This document shows positions 36,289 to 46,108 of a stretch of DNA of 64,000 bases, piece after piece. The position numbers and the translations under genes are program-made. Under the pieces are notes generated by a model that saw only the letters and a program-made list of their open reading frames with translations, did no database searches and was not told the DNA's origin. How positions within the stretch are numbered: position 1 is the first letter of the stretch; every line of letters begins with the position of its first letter. The stretch comes from Roseibium alexandrii DFL-11. Lineage in GTDB: Bacteria; Pseudomonadota; Alphaproteobacteria; Rhizobiales; Stappiaceae. The stretch covers positions 1,689,228 through 1,753,227 of the forward strand of contig NZ_CM011002.1 in the NCBI RefSeq assembly GCF_000158095.2, given 5' to 3'.

Positions 36289-36660
36289 ATGCAGCTCGGA
36301 GCGTTTTCAATCAGCCTGACTGTCAAAGATCTTGCCAAGTCAAAGGCATTTTACGAGGGTCTTGGATTTTCCGATCTAGGCGGGTCCGGGTCCGACGGCT
36401 GGGTCATTATGAAAAATGGCGAGACAGTCATTGGCCTGTTTCAGGACATGTTTGAGAAAAACATCCTGACCTTCAATCCCGGCTGGGACCAAGACGCGAA
36501 AAAACTCGACGCGTTTACAGATATCCGCGCGCTACAGAAAACGCTGAAAGACAAGGGCTACAGTTTCGTCCAAGAAGTGGACGAGACGACAACCGGTCCC
36601 GGCAGTTTGATGCTGCTCGATCCGGACGGCAACCCGATCCTGATCGACCAGCATGTTTGA
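36289..36660 (+). CDS. VOC-superfamily protein (glyoxalase/bleomycin-resistance fold)
   Basis: 123 aa, with paired beta-alpha-beta modules: FSISLTVKDLAKSKAFYEGLGF at the start and LMLLDPDGNPILIDQH at the end. Metal ligands of true glyoxalase I are not complete. CGGAGG lies upstream of the start. It is a small enzyme or binding protein; substrate unknown. It ends 21 bp from the convergent phosphatase gene. Confidence 0.85.
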   Translation: MQLGAFSISLTVKDLAKSKAFYEGLGFSDLGGSGSDGWVIMKNGETVIGLFQDMFEKNILTFNPGWDQDAKKLDAFTDIRALQKTLKDKGYSFVQEVDETTTGPGSLMLLDPDGNPILIDQHV

Positions 36661-36681
36661 CGGTCTCTCCAAGTAAACCCT

Positions 36682-37482
36682 TTACTCCGCAGCCTGCAGC
36701 GGGGCGAAGGAGCTCTCGGCGATGTCGGTCAGTTCCGCAAAGACACCTGGCGCACCGGTGACAACGCGTGTCCCGTGATAGAGTGCTTTGGCAATGTCCT
36801 GTTCCTGAACACGGCCGCCAGCTTCCTGTATGAGAAGCATGCCGGCCAGGCAGTCCCAGGCGTTCATGTGAGACTCAATGTAGCCGATCAGACGTCCGGC
36901 ACCAGTATAGGCGAGCATCAGGCCGCCTGAGGCGTTGCGGAAGAAAACCCCGCCCTTGGACACCAGCGCTCCGACTGCATTGACCGCATCGGTCACGGAC
37001 GTGCGGCCATTAAAGCCGACCCCGACGGAGCCAACGGACACGCTTTCGCTGTCTGACACCTTGATCGGCTTGCCATTCAGAAAGGCTCCGCCGCCTGCCA
37101 GCGCCGAGAAGGTCTCTCCGGCAACCGGATCATGGATCACACCCAGAAGGGTCTGGCCCTGCTGGACACAGGCGATGATCACACACCACTGCGGGATGCC
37201 GGTGACGAAGTTCGCCGTGCCGTCGATTGGATCAATCACCCAGGTGAAGCCGCTGTCGCCTTCTTCCATGCCATGTTCTTCACCCAGGATCCCGTCATCC
37301 GGATAGGCTTCGGACAACGCGTCGCGAATGAGCGTCTCCACATTCCGGTCCGCTTCACTCACAAGGTCCTGATGACCTTTTTGCGTGATCGTCAGGGTGT
37401 CGAGCTTCCTGAAATAATCCAGCGCGACAAGTCCGGCCTTTTGTGCGAGCGCTTCGGTAAAGGCAAGCCGATCGGATGACAT
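36682..37482 (-). CDS. inositol-monophosphatase-family phosphatase
   Basis: 266 aa. Metal-binding motifs: GEEHGME (motif 1), WVIDPIDGTANFVTGIP (motif A) and WDCLAGMLLIQEAGG (motif B). It belongs to the Li+-sensitive Mg2+ phosphatases. In alphaproteobacteria members act on inositol phosphate or histidinol phosphate (HisN); which one cannot be told here. It lies downstream of der on the same strand, separated by a terminator-like hairpin. Confidence 0.88.
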   Translation of the reverse strand: MSSDRLAFTEALAQKAGLVALDYFRKLDTLTITQKGHQDLVSEADRNVETLIRDALSEAYPDDGILGEEHGMEEGDSGFTWVIDPIDGTANFVTGIPQWCVIIACVQQGQTLLGVIHDPVAGETFSALAGGGAFLNGKPIKVSDSESVSVGSVGVGFNGRTSVTDAVNAVGALVSKGGVFFRNASGGLMLAYTGAGRLIGYIESHMNAWDCLAGMLLIQEAGGRVQEQDIAKALYHGTRVVTGAPGVFAELTDIAESSFAPLQAAE

Positions 37483-37520
37483 GGAAGATCTCCTTGAAAA
37501 TCAATTTATTTGAAGAAATG

Positions 37521-37543
37521 GGTCCCGGCAAAATACCGGGACC
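37521..37543 (-). terminator. candidate der terminator
   Basis: GGTCCCGG (37521-37528) and CCGGGACC (37536-37543), a perfect 8-bp stem with a 7-nt loop, about 25 nt after the der stop. On the minus strand it is followed by a mixed T-rich stretch. Confidence 0.55.
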
Positions 37544-37567
37544 TGAGACATGGCTGCGCGGCAGCCG

Positions 37568-38995
37568 TTATTGGATCTTGCGCTTTTTCTTTGGCGCATA
37601 GGGATTGTCGCCCTTGCGGTAAGACAACCGGATCGGCGTCCCCTGGATATCGAATTTCTCACGAAGAGAATTGATCAGATACCGGGTGTAGCTTTCCGGC
37701 AGCTGCTCCGGACGGGAACTGAAAGCCACGAAGTGCGGCGGCCGGGTTTTCGGCTGCGTCATGTAGCGGATACGAACGCGCCGGCCTGCGACTGCAGGTG
37801 GCGGGTGCGAAGTGGTTGCCCGCTCCAGCCACCGGTTCAGCCCAGCCGTTGACACACGTGCGTTCCAGGCATCATAGGCGGCAAAAACACCTTCAACCAA
37901 CCGGTCAATGCCCTGCCCCTGAATACCGGACAAGGTCACAATGCGGACGCCGCGGATCTGGTTGAAATACCGTTCGTTGGCATCGCGGATCTTCTTCCAG
38001 GCTTCTTCCCGGTCTTCGATCAAATCCCATTTGTTGACGGCGATCACCAAGGCCCGGCCTTCACGGGCCACAAGATCAATGATCTGCAGATCCTGCTTTT
38101 CAAACGACATCGTCGCATCAAGTGTGACAACAACGACCTCGGCAAACTTGATGGCTCGCAGGGCGTCGGCGACAGAGAGCTTTTCCAGCTTCTCCTGAAC
38201 ACGGGCTTTCTTGCGGATCCCGGCCGTGTCAAAGAGTTTGATGTGCCGGTCGTGCCAGGTCCAGTCGACGGAGATGGAATCGCGCGTGATGCCCGCTTCC
38301 GGGCCAGTCAGCATGCGGTCTTCGCCCACCATCTGGTTGATCAGCGTGGATTTGCCGGCATTTGGACGGCCAACGATGGCAACACGCAACGGCCGCTCTA
38401 TTGTCCCGACCGGATCTTCGTTGTCGACGATCTCACCGTCCTCGTCGACATCCACGTTGGTGACGGCTTCCTCGCGTTTTGCGTCCTCTTCTTCTGTCAC
38501 CCGGTCAACATGGGGCTTCAGAGCGTCATAGAGATCGGACAGGCCTTCGCCGTGCTCCGCGGAAACCGCTATCGGCTCTCCGAGCCCCAGCGAAAAGGAT
38601 TCATAAAGGCCACTCACTCCTGCACGGCCCTCTGCCTTGTTGGCGAGCAGGATCACAGGCCGCGTTGTCTTACGCGCAACAGCTGCAAAGTGGGCGTCGA
38701 GCGGTGTCACCCCGGCACGCGCATCAATCACGAACAACACTGCGTCAGCGGTTTCGATCGCTTCTTCGGTCTGCCGGCGCATGCGGCCTTCCAACGACGC
38801 TTTATCGGCGTCCTCCAAACCGGCGGTGTCAATGATCGTGAAGCGCAGGTCGCCGAGGCGGGCTTCGCCCGGACGGCGGTCACGGGTCACACCCGGCGTG
38901 TCATCGACCAGCGCCAAGCGCTTTCCGACAAGACGGTTGAACAGTGTGGACTTGCCGACATTCGGCCGTCCAACGATGGCGACGGTAGCGCCCAC
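37568..38995 (-). CDS. der: ribosome-assembly GTPase Der (EngA)
   Basis: 475 aa from GTG 38995, 8 nt after TTAGGAG; upstream in-frame codons to 39052 lack such a site and run past the normal N-terminus (MGATVAIVG). There are two tandem G domains with GRPNVGKST (~9-17) and GRPNAGKST (~200), each with a DTAG/DTAGL switch, then a C-terminal KH-like domain ending in a basic tail (APKKKRKIQ). It is essential in 50S maturation. The bamB gene lies upstream on the same strand. Confidence 0.96.
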   Translation of the reverse strand: MGATVAIVGRPNVGKSTLFNRLVGKRLALVDDTPGVTRDRRPGEARLGDLRFTIIDTAGLEDADKASLEGRMRRQTEEAIETADAVLFVIDARAGVTPLDAHFAAVARKTTRPVILLANKAEGRAGVSGLYESFSLGLGEPIAVSAEHGEGLSDLYDALKPHVDRVTEEEDAKREEAVTNVDVDEDGEIVDNEDPVGTIERPLRVAIVGRPNAGKSTLINQMVGEDRMLTGPEAGITRDSISVDWTWHDRHIKLFDTAGIRKKARVQEKLEKLSVADALRAIKFAEVVVVTLDATMSFEKQDLQIIDLVAREGRALVIAVNKWDLIEDREEAWKKIRDANERYFNQIRGVRIVTLSGIQGQGIDRLVEGVFAAYDAWNARVSTAGLNRWLERATTSHPPPAVAGRRVRIRYMTQPKTRPPHFVAFSSRPEQLPESYTRYLINSLREKFDIQGTPIRLSYRKGDNPYAPKKKRKIQ

Positions 38996-39052
38996 GGCAT
39001 TCACTCCTAAGAGGCGGATCAACCAAAGGATCCCGCCCTTTAACAAACTCAA

Positions 39053-39091
39053 AGCACCTCATCTTTGCCTGGCAGGCAAAGATGAGGTGCT
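39053..39091. repeat. 39-nt near-perfect palindrome between bamB and der
   Basis: 39053-39071 and 39073-39091 are exact reverse complements (19 bp each) around one G. The arms begin AGCACCTCATC and end in TTTGCCTG. It would form a cruciform or, in RNA, a 17-bp stem with a 5-nt loop. It starts 65 nt after the bamB stop and ends about 58 bp before the der start. On the minus strand T-containing sequence follows (GCTTTGAGTTTGTT), so it may be an attenuating hairpin. Confidence 0.75.
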
Positions 39092-39155
39092 CAGATACTA
39101 TAGCTCGACCAGTTTTGAAACGTTGAGACTTAACTAGAGCCTCAGCGCCCAATGA

Positions 39156-40508
39156 TCAGTTAAACGCGGCAACGCCATCCCGGCCGGTCAGGACAACCAC
39201 ACGGCCACCGGCGGCAATCGGCGTCACAAAGACATCGGTGTTGGTGCGCTGTGTTGTCATGATGTTGCCTGAGGCGGAATCGACCATGGCGATCTGGCCA
39301 TCACTGGAAAAGGCGACGAGCGCGCCATTGGCCAGGATCGGACCAGCCCAATTGCGGCGGCGCTTCTTCTTTTCCGGTTTCGGCAATTGTGTTGCCCACA
39401 TGGTTTCACCGCTCGAGCGATCAAGCGCGACCATGCGGTCGTCAAGATCCACCATGAACACAGCGTTTCCGGAGACAACCGGCGTATGAACGCTGCCAAG
39501 GTTTTGATCCCACTGACGCTGTCCGGTTCGGACATCAACAGCCACCGTGCGACCGGCAACGCCGGTTGCGACAACCGTGTTGCCGGAGACAACCGGGCTC
39601 GCAGAAACATCTGCGAGACCGGAAAGAGCAAGTGTGCGGAAGCCGCGAGACACACCATCAATCCAATCCGGCTCGCCGGACTTGATGTTGATGGCCATGA
39701 TTTCACCGGAGGAGAATGGCACAATCACCCGGTTGCCGGAGATGGCAGGATTTGCAGCAGACAGAACGCCGGCAGTCTCTTCGATCCCGGCAAAAGTCCA
39801 GGCCACAGTACCGTCTTCCTTGGAAAACGCATAGACTTCGTTGGACTGGCTCACGACAAATACGTGACCACCACCGGCTGCGGGAGCCCCACGAGCTGGT
39901 GTATCCATTTCCGCGGTCCAGATGACCCGGCCGGAACCGGCTTCAAGGGCCGCCACCTGACGGTACCCGGTCGCGGCATAAACAACGCCGCCGTCAACGA
40001 CGACACCGCCACCCGGACCAACGTCGCGTTCCTCTTCAGGCCTCAGGTTTTGCGTCCACTGCCGGCCACCAGCGGTGGACAATGCAACGACTTCACCATT
40101 CGGCTTATAGACATAGATGCGGCTGCCATCGCTCACCGGGCGGGAGGAAACCCGCAAGGCTGAAGACGTTAAGCCGCGGCCGGAACTTCCTACATTGGCC
40201 TGCCAGGCCCGGCTGCCAGAAACGGAGACAGCCACATTGCCCGGATCGTTGGCCGGACCGCCGCCTGCACTTGTCCAGGTCTGACCGCCAGTTGCGGCTC
40301 CAATGCTCGCCGCCTTGCCAAGAGCTTGGGCTGCCGGGTCAATACCATCAAAAACAGCCTGCCGTTCACCAGGCAAGATGTCTTCCTTGCTGAACGGATT
40401 GAGCGAGCTGCCGAATTCACTGACAGACCCGCATCCGGCCAAAAAGACCGGCAGTGCGAGCGTCACCACCAATGGCCGGACTGAAACGTTTTTGAGAAAA
40501 CCGATCAC
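39156..40508 (-). CDS. bamB: outer-membrane assembly lipoprotein BamB (PQQ-repeat propeller)
   Basis: 450 aa. Lipoprotein signal peptide with lipobox LAGC (Cys26). The mature part has about eight beta-propeller blades of PQQ-like repeats (for example VWTAEMDTPARG, VAWTFAGIE, GETMWATQLP). BamB assists BamA in outer-membrane protein folding. The start overlaps the upstream YfgM-like gene (ATGA) and der is next downstream, the same order as yfgM-bamB-der in E. coli. Confidence 0.93.
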   Translation of the reverse strand: MIGFLKNVSVRPLVVTLALPVFLAGCGSVSEFGSSLNPFSKEDILPGERQAVFDGIDPAAQALGKAASIGAATGGQTWTSAGGGPANDPGNVAVSVSGSRAWQANVGSSGRGLTSSALRVSSRPVSDGSRIYVYKPNGEVVALSTAGGRQWTQNLRPEEERDVGPGGGVVVDGGVVYAATGYRQVAALEAGSGRVIWTAEMDTPARGAPAAGGGHVFVVSQSNEVYAFSKEDGTVAWTFAGIEETAGVLSAANPAISGNRVIVPFSSGEIMAINIKSGEPDWIDGVSRGFRTLALSGLADVSASPVVSGNTVVATGVAGRTVAVDVRTGQRQWDQNLGSVHTPVVSGNAVFMVDLDDRMVALDRSSGETMWATQLPKPEKKKRRRNWAGPILANGALVAFSSDGQIAMVDSASGNIMTTQRTNTDVFVTPIAAGGRVVVLTGRDGVAAFN

Positions 40509-41182
40509 TGCGCAGTGCCCTCTTCAGCCGGTATCCCGGTCTGTCCCCGGATCAGTCCGCCCAGGAGTGTCACGCGTTGACGAATGTCTTGCGGGGTCTC
40601 CGCATCATCTTCCAGTGCCGTGATCCAGGTGAGTGCCGTCTCTGCATCACCGTTTTTCCAGGCGCTCAGAGCCAGCAGTTCCCGGGCTGCAGCACGAAAA
40701 GCATCCGTATCGCCGGTCAAGCTTTCGATCCGGTCAGCAATCGCATCATACGGCTCGCTGTCGACTGCAATGTAGGCAGCGCGAAGAGCCGCTACGTTTT
40801 GCAGAGCCGGTGCGAGATTCGAATCTCGTGACAGAGCATCGAACTCAGCCAGTGCGGCGGTGGCGTCACCGGCATTGGCTTTGTCGGTTGCCTGGCGCAT
40901 TTGTGCGAGCGCCGGGTATCCGCCGATGGAAGACCCGAGCTCGGTATAAAGCTGCGAAGCTTCCGAGTACTGACCAGCCTCCGACAAGCTGACGGCCTCA
41001 AGGAATGTGTCCCCCGCTGACTGAGACTGGGTGTCTTGCCAATAGAGCCAGCCCCGGTAACCACCGGTGCCAACCACGATCAAGACAGCGACCGCTATCA
41101 CCCAAGACCCGAAACGGTCCCAGAGACGGCGGTACTTCTCATGGCGGATGTCCTCATCGACCTCACGAAAAATATCAGACAT
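40505..41182 (-). CDS. YfgM-like tetratricopeptide membrane protein
   Basis: 225 aa. A short cytoplasmic N-terminus, one membrane segment (~27-50: GSWVIAVAVLIVVGTGGYRGWLYW), then TPR-like helices (SLSEAGQYSEASQLYTELG; KNGDAETALTWITALED). The TPR_21 family and place before bamB match YfgM, which in E. coli associates with SecYEG and periplasmic chaperones. The function is inferred from that. It is translationally coupled to bamB. Confidence 0.87.
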   Translation of the reverse strand: MSDIFREVDEDIRHEKYRRLWDRFGSWVIAVAVLIVVGTGGYRGWLYWQDTQSQSAGDTFLEAVSLSEAGQYSEASQLYTELGSSIGGYPALAQMRQATDKANAGDATAALAEFDALSRDSNLAPALQNVAALRAAYIAVDSEPYDAIADRIESLTGDTDAFRAAARELLALSAWKNGDAETALTWITALEDDAETPQDIRQRVTLLGGLIRGQTGIPAEEGTAQ

Positions 41183-41391
41183 ACGTGGCTAGTTCCTGAA
41201 TTTACTCTGCTGCGCCGGTCCGGAAATCCGGATTGGCTCCCCATCAAGGGGCGCACATTATCCATTTGATCCGGCTCGGGCAATTCCCCGACCGGGCTTA
41301 AAACCGCCCTTCGTGGCGCAAGTGGGGCAACTGCCCGTTTTTCGTTGTTTTTTGTCCCGATCCAGGTGCGATTTACACGCTTGCGCGTGCC

Positions 41392-41967
41392 TTACGCAAC
41401 CGGCACCCCGATCAAAAGCATATGGAGCTTCAAGGCAAACAGGACATAAAGACCGAGACCAACAAGAATCACGATGATGTCGGAGAACTTGCCGGGCTCT
41501 TTTGTCATCACTGCACCGCCGCCAAGTCCCCGGCGCTTCAATGAAATGCGATCCGCAACCGCCCAGACCAGGAAGCTACCGAATAACAGAACAGACGCCA
41601 GATCGCCATTGGTGAGAAGGTGGGAGAATGCCCACATTTTCACAGCAACCAGCATCGGGTGTTTCAGTGCCTTTTTTATCCGGCACGGAACATAGGCAGC
41701 AACAAGAAAGATGAAGACAGGAATCATGAACAGCATGGTCACGTGACGCAACCAGAATGGCGGGTCATAAAGGATCGCGGGGCCTTCGGCGCGGGCAGCG
41801 CCGTAGCCATAAATGATCATGACAAAGCCGATAGCGGAGACCACAGCAAACAGGCCTTTGTAGCCAAGAACACCGAACTTTTCTTCCAATGCCGCCCGCT
41901 TGTCAGCGAACATAGGCAGGCTGTGTATCCCCAAAAACAGAATCAATCCGGCAATCAGCAAAAACAT
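41392..41967 (-). CDS. NnrU-family membrane protein
   Basis: 191 aa, about five membrane segments. The NnrU pattern is visible: FLLIAGLILFLGIHSLPMF, RHVTMLFMIPVFIFLVAAY, the HPMLVAVKMWAFSHLLTNGDLASVLLFGSF core, and a hydrophobic end. Named for genes near nitrite and nitric oxide reduction in Rhodobacter. No denitrification genes are seen here, so the name carries no functional claim. Confidence 0.85.
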   Translation of the reverse strand: MFLLIAGLILFLGIHSLPMFADKRAALEEKFGVLGYKGLFAVVSAIGFVMIIYGYGAARAEGPAILYDPPFWLRHVTMLFMIPVFIFLVAAYVPCRIKKALKHPMLVAVKMWAFSHLLTNGDLASVLLFGSFLVWAVADRISLKRRGLGGGAVMTKEPGKFSDIIVILVGLGLYVLFALKLHMLLIGVPVA

Positions 41968-42088
41968 GCCCGCTCTCCCTCAAGGCATTGGCCACCACTT
42001 GGCTCATCCGCGCCTCTTCAAAGCCGGACAATAAGAGCGGCATCAAGGGCCCGCAACCGGAATTCCCATTGTTTCATTGCGAATTTTA

Positions 42089-43222
42089 TCAGCGCAGAAG
42101 GGCTTTGGCCTGGTCCGGGCTGAGCGGAGCTGGCCGTGTGGGCATTTCGCTGATCTTTACGTGTTGGCCGGTTGCAGCTGCGGTCTGAATAGCCTCGATG
42201 ACATCAACAGTGTGGAGCGCGCGTTCCATGGAACAACGGAAATCGTGCCCGAGGCGCACCGCATTGGCCATATCTGCCAAGCCAGCAGACCGGTAGTTGG
42301 CCCGTTCCCGGCCATGGATCTTGAAGTTAGGCAGGCCGAAGGGGTGGTTTTCCTGGTTCAGGACCTCCCGTGTTCCGTCCTTTAGAACCCGAATTACGTC
42401 ACCGCCAAAAAACACGGGATCCGGCAAAAAGAGCGTTCCCTCGGATCCATAGATTTCCATGGCGGAATGCGCATGTGCCTGAACGTCCCAACTTGCGGAA
42501 AAAGCAACTAACGGTCCGTCCATCACGGACAAAGCAGCGTGGATTGTCGTCGGTGTTTCAACGTCGAAAACTTCGCCCTTGCGTGGTCCTTGACCAATTG
42601 TCCGGGTTTTAACTGGTGTGCTGGACATCGCCGATACTTGCTCGACCGGCCCAAGCAGATTGAGGACGCTGCATATGAAATAAGGGCCGAAATCAGCCAT
42701 TGGACCAATGCCGGATGTGTAGAAAAGGTCGGGATTTGGATGCCAGGCCTCCATGCCGTGGTTCATGGCATGAAGCGTTGCGCCGGTGACCTCTCCAATC
42801 AGGCCTTCCGAAATGGCCTTTCGGGCCGTTTGCGGCGCCCCGCCCATAAACGTGTCAGGCGCGCATCCGACAAAAAGCCCAAGCTTTTCCGCGTGCTGCC
42901 GAACTGCCGCACCTTCTGCCGAGGTGCGCGCAAACGGCTTTTCCGAATAGACATGCTTGCCGTTGTTCAAAATTTCCCGGCTCATCATGGCATGTGCATC
43001 GGGCGCCGACAGATTGACGATCACGGAAATGTCTTCTGCCTGAAAGAGGTCATGAACTGTTTCAGCGCGAATATCAAACTCGTCCGCCCGGACCAGCGCG
43101 ACTTCCCGATTGAGGTCCGCGCACGCCCGCAATTGCAGGCCATTGAACTTCGGGATGAGGTTGAAATAGATCCGTGAGGTCTTGCCGCATCCCAAGATTC
43201 CGATACCCAGCTCGTTCGACAT
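42089..43222 (-). CDS. Gfo/Idh/MocA-family oxidoreductase
   Basis: 377 aa from ATG 43222 (GGAG about 12 nt upstream); the frame runs on to 43444 without a plausible start. N-terminal NAD(P) fold with GILGCGKTSRIYF, the family's EKP motif (VYSEKPFA), and a C-terminal alpha/beta domain with GFGP-like substrate strands. Members oxidise sugars or related polyols. Substrate unknown. Monocistronic by position and divergent from the DUF3429 gene at 43480. Confidence 0.9.
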   Translation of the reverse strand: MSNELGIGILGCGKTSRIYFNLIPKFNGLQLRACADLNREVALVRADEFDIRAETVHDLFQAEDISVIVNLSAPDAHAMMSREILNNGKHVYSEKPFARTSAEGAAVRQHAEKLGLFVGCAPDTFMGGAPQTARKAISEGLIGEVTGATLHAMNHGMEAWHPNPDLFYTSGIGPMADFGPYFICSVLNLLGPVEQVSAMSSTPVKTRTIGQGPRKGEVFDVETPTTIHAALSVMDGPLVAFSASWDVQAHAHSAMEIYGSEGTLFLPDPVFFGGDVIRVLKDGTREVLNQENHPFGLPNFKIHGRERANYRSAGLADMANAVRLGHDFRCSMERALHTVDVIEAIQTAAATGQHVKISEMPTRPAPLSPDQAKALLR

Positions 43223-43479
43223 GGTGGGCGTCTCCGGCGCTTCCTCTTGGTTGTTTTGCCAGCACCAGTAGACACCGAAGAGGCGGGCTACAGCAAGACG
43301 GGCAAAAACAACGAGGTTTCCGTCGTCTGCATCCGAAACGCAGTCCAGAAGATCATGGCTGTGCTCGCTGTTGCTCAGCCAAAACAACCAATACTCAAAC
43401 TGCATGGAAACAGGATTTGCCTGATCCGGGAATCCTTTCATCACGTAGGCAAAGCAAACGCATTCCCGGAGAAGACTTC

Positions 43480-43968
43480 ATGCCGAACAGTGCCGAAGCA
43501 ACTGCCCGCATGCTCGTTTCACATGATGACGTGCCGCTGACTGTTTTTCTGCTTACTGCCGCGGGGTTTCTTCCCTTCGGCGCCCTTTCTTTTGGTGCAG
43601 TGTTTCTTCCAGCAGAGGCACAGGCTTGGATCTTGCCGGCCCAGCACGTCTACGCTGCCATAATCCTGTCTTTTCTCGGCGGGATTTATTGGGGGTGGGA
43701 ATTTGCCATGACGTTTGTCCAGTCGCGCCCGGTGTCACCAATGCGGCTGGTGATTGGTGTCCTGCCATCTATCTTCGGCTGGCTCGCTCTGTTCCTGAAC
43801 GGTATCTGGCCCGGTTTGGCGCTTACCGCCTGTTTCCTGGCATGGCTTGGATACGACCTCTGGCGAACGCAGTCGCATTCCGCACCGCGCTGGTATCCGA
43901 AACTGCGCATTCCGGTCACTGTTGCTGTTGCTGTATCACTGATCGCGCCAGTGCTGCTTGCGGCTTAA
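43480..43968 (+). CDS. DUF3429 membrane protein
   Basis: 162 aa from ATG 43480, preceded by GGAGAAG. Four to five membrane segments: LTVFLLTAAGFLPFGALSFGAV, AAIILSFLGGIYWGWEFA (the DUF3429 core SFLGGIYWG), LVIGVLPSIFGWLALFL, ALTACFLAWLGYDL, and VTVAVAVSLIAPVLLA. Function not known. Its stop overlaps that of the convergent zur by 4 bp. Confidence 0.88.
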   Translation: MPNSAEATARMLVSHDDVPLTVFLLTAAGFLPFGALSFGAVFLPAEAQAWILPAQHVYAAIILSFLGGIYWGWEFAMTFVQSRPVSPMRLVIGVLPSIFGWLALFLNGIWPGLALTACFLAWLGYDLWRTQSHSAPRWYPKLRIPVTVAVAVSLIAPVLLAA

Positions 43969-44375
43969 GCTTGCTGAGACGCTGAACAAGACTTGCAGAG
44001 CCCGCGCAACTCGATGGTCGTGCGCGACAATCTGAACTCCTGCTCTTTCGTCCACTTGAGCAAGTCTTCTATCGCACGATCCGGAGAAAACTCCTGAACA
44101 TTGCCGCAAGTCTCGCAAATCGCAAACGCCGCGGTCTTATGATCCGCGCAACCTTTGTGGCGGCAGGCAACAAAAGCGTTCAGGCTTTCAAGGCGATGGA
44201 CCAGACCGTAGTCGACCAGCTTGTCCAACGCCCGGTAGACCTGAAGCGGCGCGCGAAACCCCTTCTCACGCAAGTCGTCGAGAAGGGCATAGGCCGTCAG
44301 CGGACCGCTGGCGTCAGAAAGTTTGCCGAACACCAGCGCCTGGTTTTTAGTCAGATCCGGATGGGCATGCGCCAT
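43965..44375 (-). CDS. zur: zinc uptake regulator (Fur family)
   Basis: 136 aa. Winged-helix N-domain (GPLTAYALLDDLREKG ... VYRALDKLVDYGLVHRL), then the metal-binding C-domain with CRHKGCADHK and two CxxC pairs (CETC, CKSC) that hold the structural zinc. Downstream of znuB with 3 nt between; being in the same transcript as the zinc transporter and having a Zur box upstream (46109-46123) argues for Zur over Fur or PerR. Confidence 0.92.
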   Translation of the reverse strand: MAHAHPDLTKNQALVFGKLSDASGPLTAYALLDDLREKGFRAPLQVYRALDKLVDYGLVHRLESLNAFVACRHKGCADHKTAAFAICETCGNVQEFSPDRAIEDLLKWTKEQEFRLSRTTIELRGLCKSCSASQQA

Positions 44376-44378
44376 GTC

Positions 44379-45203
44379 CTAAATCCCTCCCCGGTTTTCA
44401 GCGGTCAGTTTCTGAATCAACCTTCGAACCGGAAAAAGGCTGAGCACAAAAATTAGCATGGCAGCGACCACAATCGACGGTCCTGACGGGGTATCGTAGT
44501 AAAGAGAACCATTGAGCCCTGCAACCACAGCTACCACGCCGGCGAATGCTGCAATAACGGCCATTTGTTCCGGTGACCCTGCCCACCTGCGGGCCGCGGC
44601 TGCCGGCAAAATTAGCAGCGCCGTGATCAGGAGCGCGCCGATGATCTTCAACGAAATCGCAATGACAATTGCCGTCAGTAGCATGAAGACCAATTCCGCC
44701 CGATCCGGGCGCAATCCTTCTGCCCCGGCAAGATCAGAACTGACAGTCGCCGCAAAAAGTTGACGCCAGATCAGCAGCAGTCCGCCGAGAACAATGGCGC
44801 CGCCGCCATAGATCATCGCGATGTCCGTCCTCGTGACCGAAAGTATATCGCCGAACAAAAGCCCTAACAGATCCACTCGAACCCAGGTCATGAAAGCCAG
44901 GCAGACAAGGCCGATCGCGAGCGCAGAATGGGACAGCAAACCCAGAAGCGCATCGGACGGCAGAGTATCTCCATGGCGAAGGGCGAGAAGGAGCAGTGCG
45001 AGCACAATGGAGACCGCCCCGACAGACAACGTGATGTTGACATCCAGCAACAAGGCCAGCGCCACGCCAAGTAGTGCTGCATGGGAAAGGGTGTCGCCAA
45101 AATAGGACATGCGGCGCCAGACCACGAAACATCCCAATGGTCCTGCGACCAAGGCCACGCCAATGCCTGCGATCAACGCCCGCGTGAAAAAATCATCAAG
45201 CAT
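44379..45203 (-). CDS. znuB: zinc ABC transporter permease
   Basis: 274 aa, ABC-3 family, about eight membrane segments. The motif MSYFGDTLSHAALLG near the N-terminus is typical of ZnuB/MntB. It overlaps znuC by 8 bp. With ZnuC it forms the inner-membrane zinc importer; the periplasmic ZnuA is not in this window. Confidence 0.95.
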   Translation of the reverse strand: MLDDFFTRALIAGIGVALVAGPLGCFVVWRRMSYFGDTLSHAALLGVALALLLDVNITLSVGAVSIVLALLLLALRHGDTLPSDALLGLLSHSALAIGLVCLAFMTWVRVDLLGLLFGDILSVTRTDIAMIYGGGAIVLGGLLLIWRQLFAATVSSDLAGAEGLRPDRAELVFMLLTAIVIAISLKIIGALLITALLILPAAAARRWAGSPEQMAVIAAFAGVVAVVAGLNGSLYYDTPSGPSIVVAAMLIFVLSLFPVRRLIQKLTAENRGGI

Positions 45204-46074
45204 CGGCTACACCGCCCGCGACCCGTTTATGAGGGGCTGTTTCGTCCGAAGGCTGTCCCCCGGATATCCCGTGAGCCTCATGTGTATGGTCATGCTCTCC
45301 AGGGCAATGATCGCAGACCGTACCGTCTGAATGGCGGACGCGACCATCAGGCAGATGAACATGATCATGATCGTGTTCGTAGACTGCCAACGCACCACCG
45401 GCTCTAGTCCCAAACAACTGATGATAATTCTGGTCCCTGCTAACATCGGATGGGGTGCCGCGACAGCAGACATGACCATTCAGGCACACCACCTGATCCG
45501 CCGCTGCCATGACCACGTGCAGATCGTGCGAAATCATCAAGATGCCGCATCCGATCGTCTTCCGGATTTCGGAAATCAGGCTGTAAATCGCAATCTCGCC
45601 GGCATAATCGACGCCTTGAACAGGCTCATCCAGAACAAGGAGATCCGGCGACCGCGCAATAGCCCGGGCCAGCATCACCCGTTGCAGCTCGCCGCCAGAC
45701 AGCGTGCGCATTTCCTCGCCCACCAATCGGGCCGCACCGGTACGTTCGAGCGCGACCATGCATTCGGCATCGGACAAAGGGTTGGTGAGCCGCATGAACC
45801 TTTTGACATTTAGCGGCAGCGTCCAGTCTATCGAAAGTTTCTGTGGAACATACCCAACGGAGAGACCGTGGCGCCTGACTGCAAATCCTTCTGTTGGCTT
45901 ATGGATCCCCAACGCCATCTTCGCCGTCGTCGACTTCCCGGACCCGTTCGGACCTATCAGGGTAACAATTTCACCGGGTGAAACGGTCAAATCGACACCG
46001 CGCACAAGCCAGCTGCCGCTCTTTTGGATCCCGGCCCGGGTCAACTGCACCAGATTGTCGGCTGCTTCGCTCAT
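45196..46074 (-). CDS. znuC: zinc ABC transporter ATP-binding protein
   Basis: 292 aa. Walker A GPNGSGKST, signature LSGGELQRV, Walker B LLVLDEP and a switch His (MISHDLH). The C-terminal ~60 residues form a His-rich tail (HDHDHVHLPDGRVRHSDG, HCPGEHDHTHEAHG), a likely zinc-binding region seen in alphaproteobacterial ZnuC. First gene of znuC-znuB-zur. A Zur box lies 35 bp before the start. Confidence 0.95.
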   Translation of the reverse strand: MSEAADNLVQLTRAGIQKSGSWLVRGVDLTVSPGEIVTLIGPNGSGKSTTAKMALGIHKPTEGFAVRRHGLSVGYVPQKLSIDWTLPLNVKRFMRLTNPLSDAECMVALERTGAARLVGEEMRTLSGGELQRVMLARAIARSPDLLVLDEPVQGVDYAGEIAIYSLISEIRKTIGCGILMISHDLHVVMAAADQVVCLNGHVCCRGTPSDVSRDQNYHQLFGTRAGGALAVYEHDHDHVHLPDGRVRHSDGTVCDHCPGEHDHTHEAHGISGGQPSDETAPHKRVAGGVADA

Positions 46075-46108
46075 TAACTTCGCCTTGTGGGAACGGCTTG
46101 CCCCGATT

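Noticed and set aside
38243-39010. 255-codon frame antisense to der
   Set aside because: A mirror of der, which has intact double G-domain motifs.
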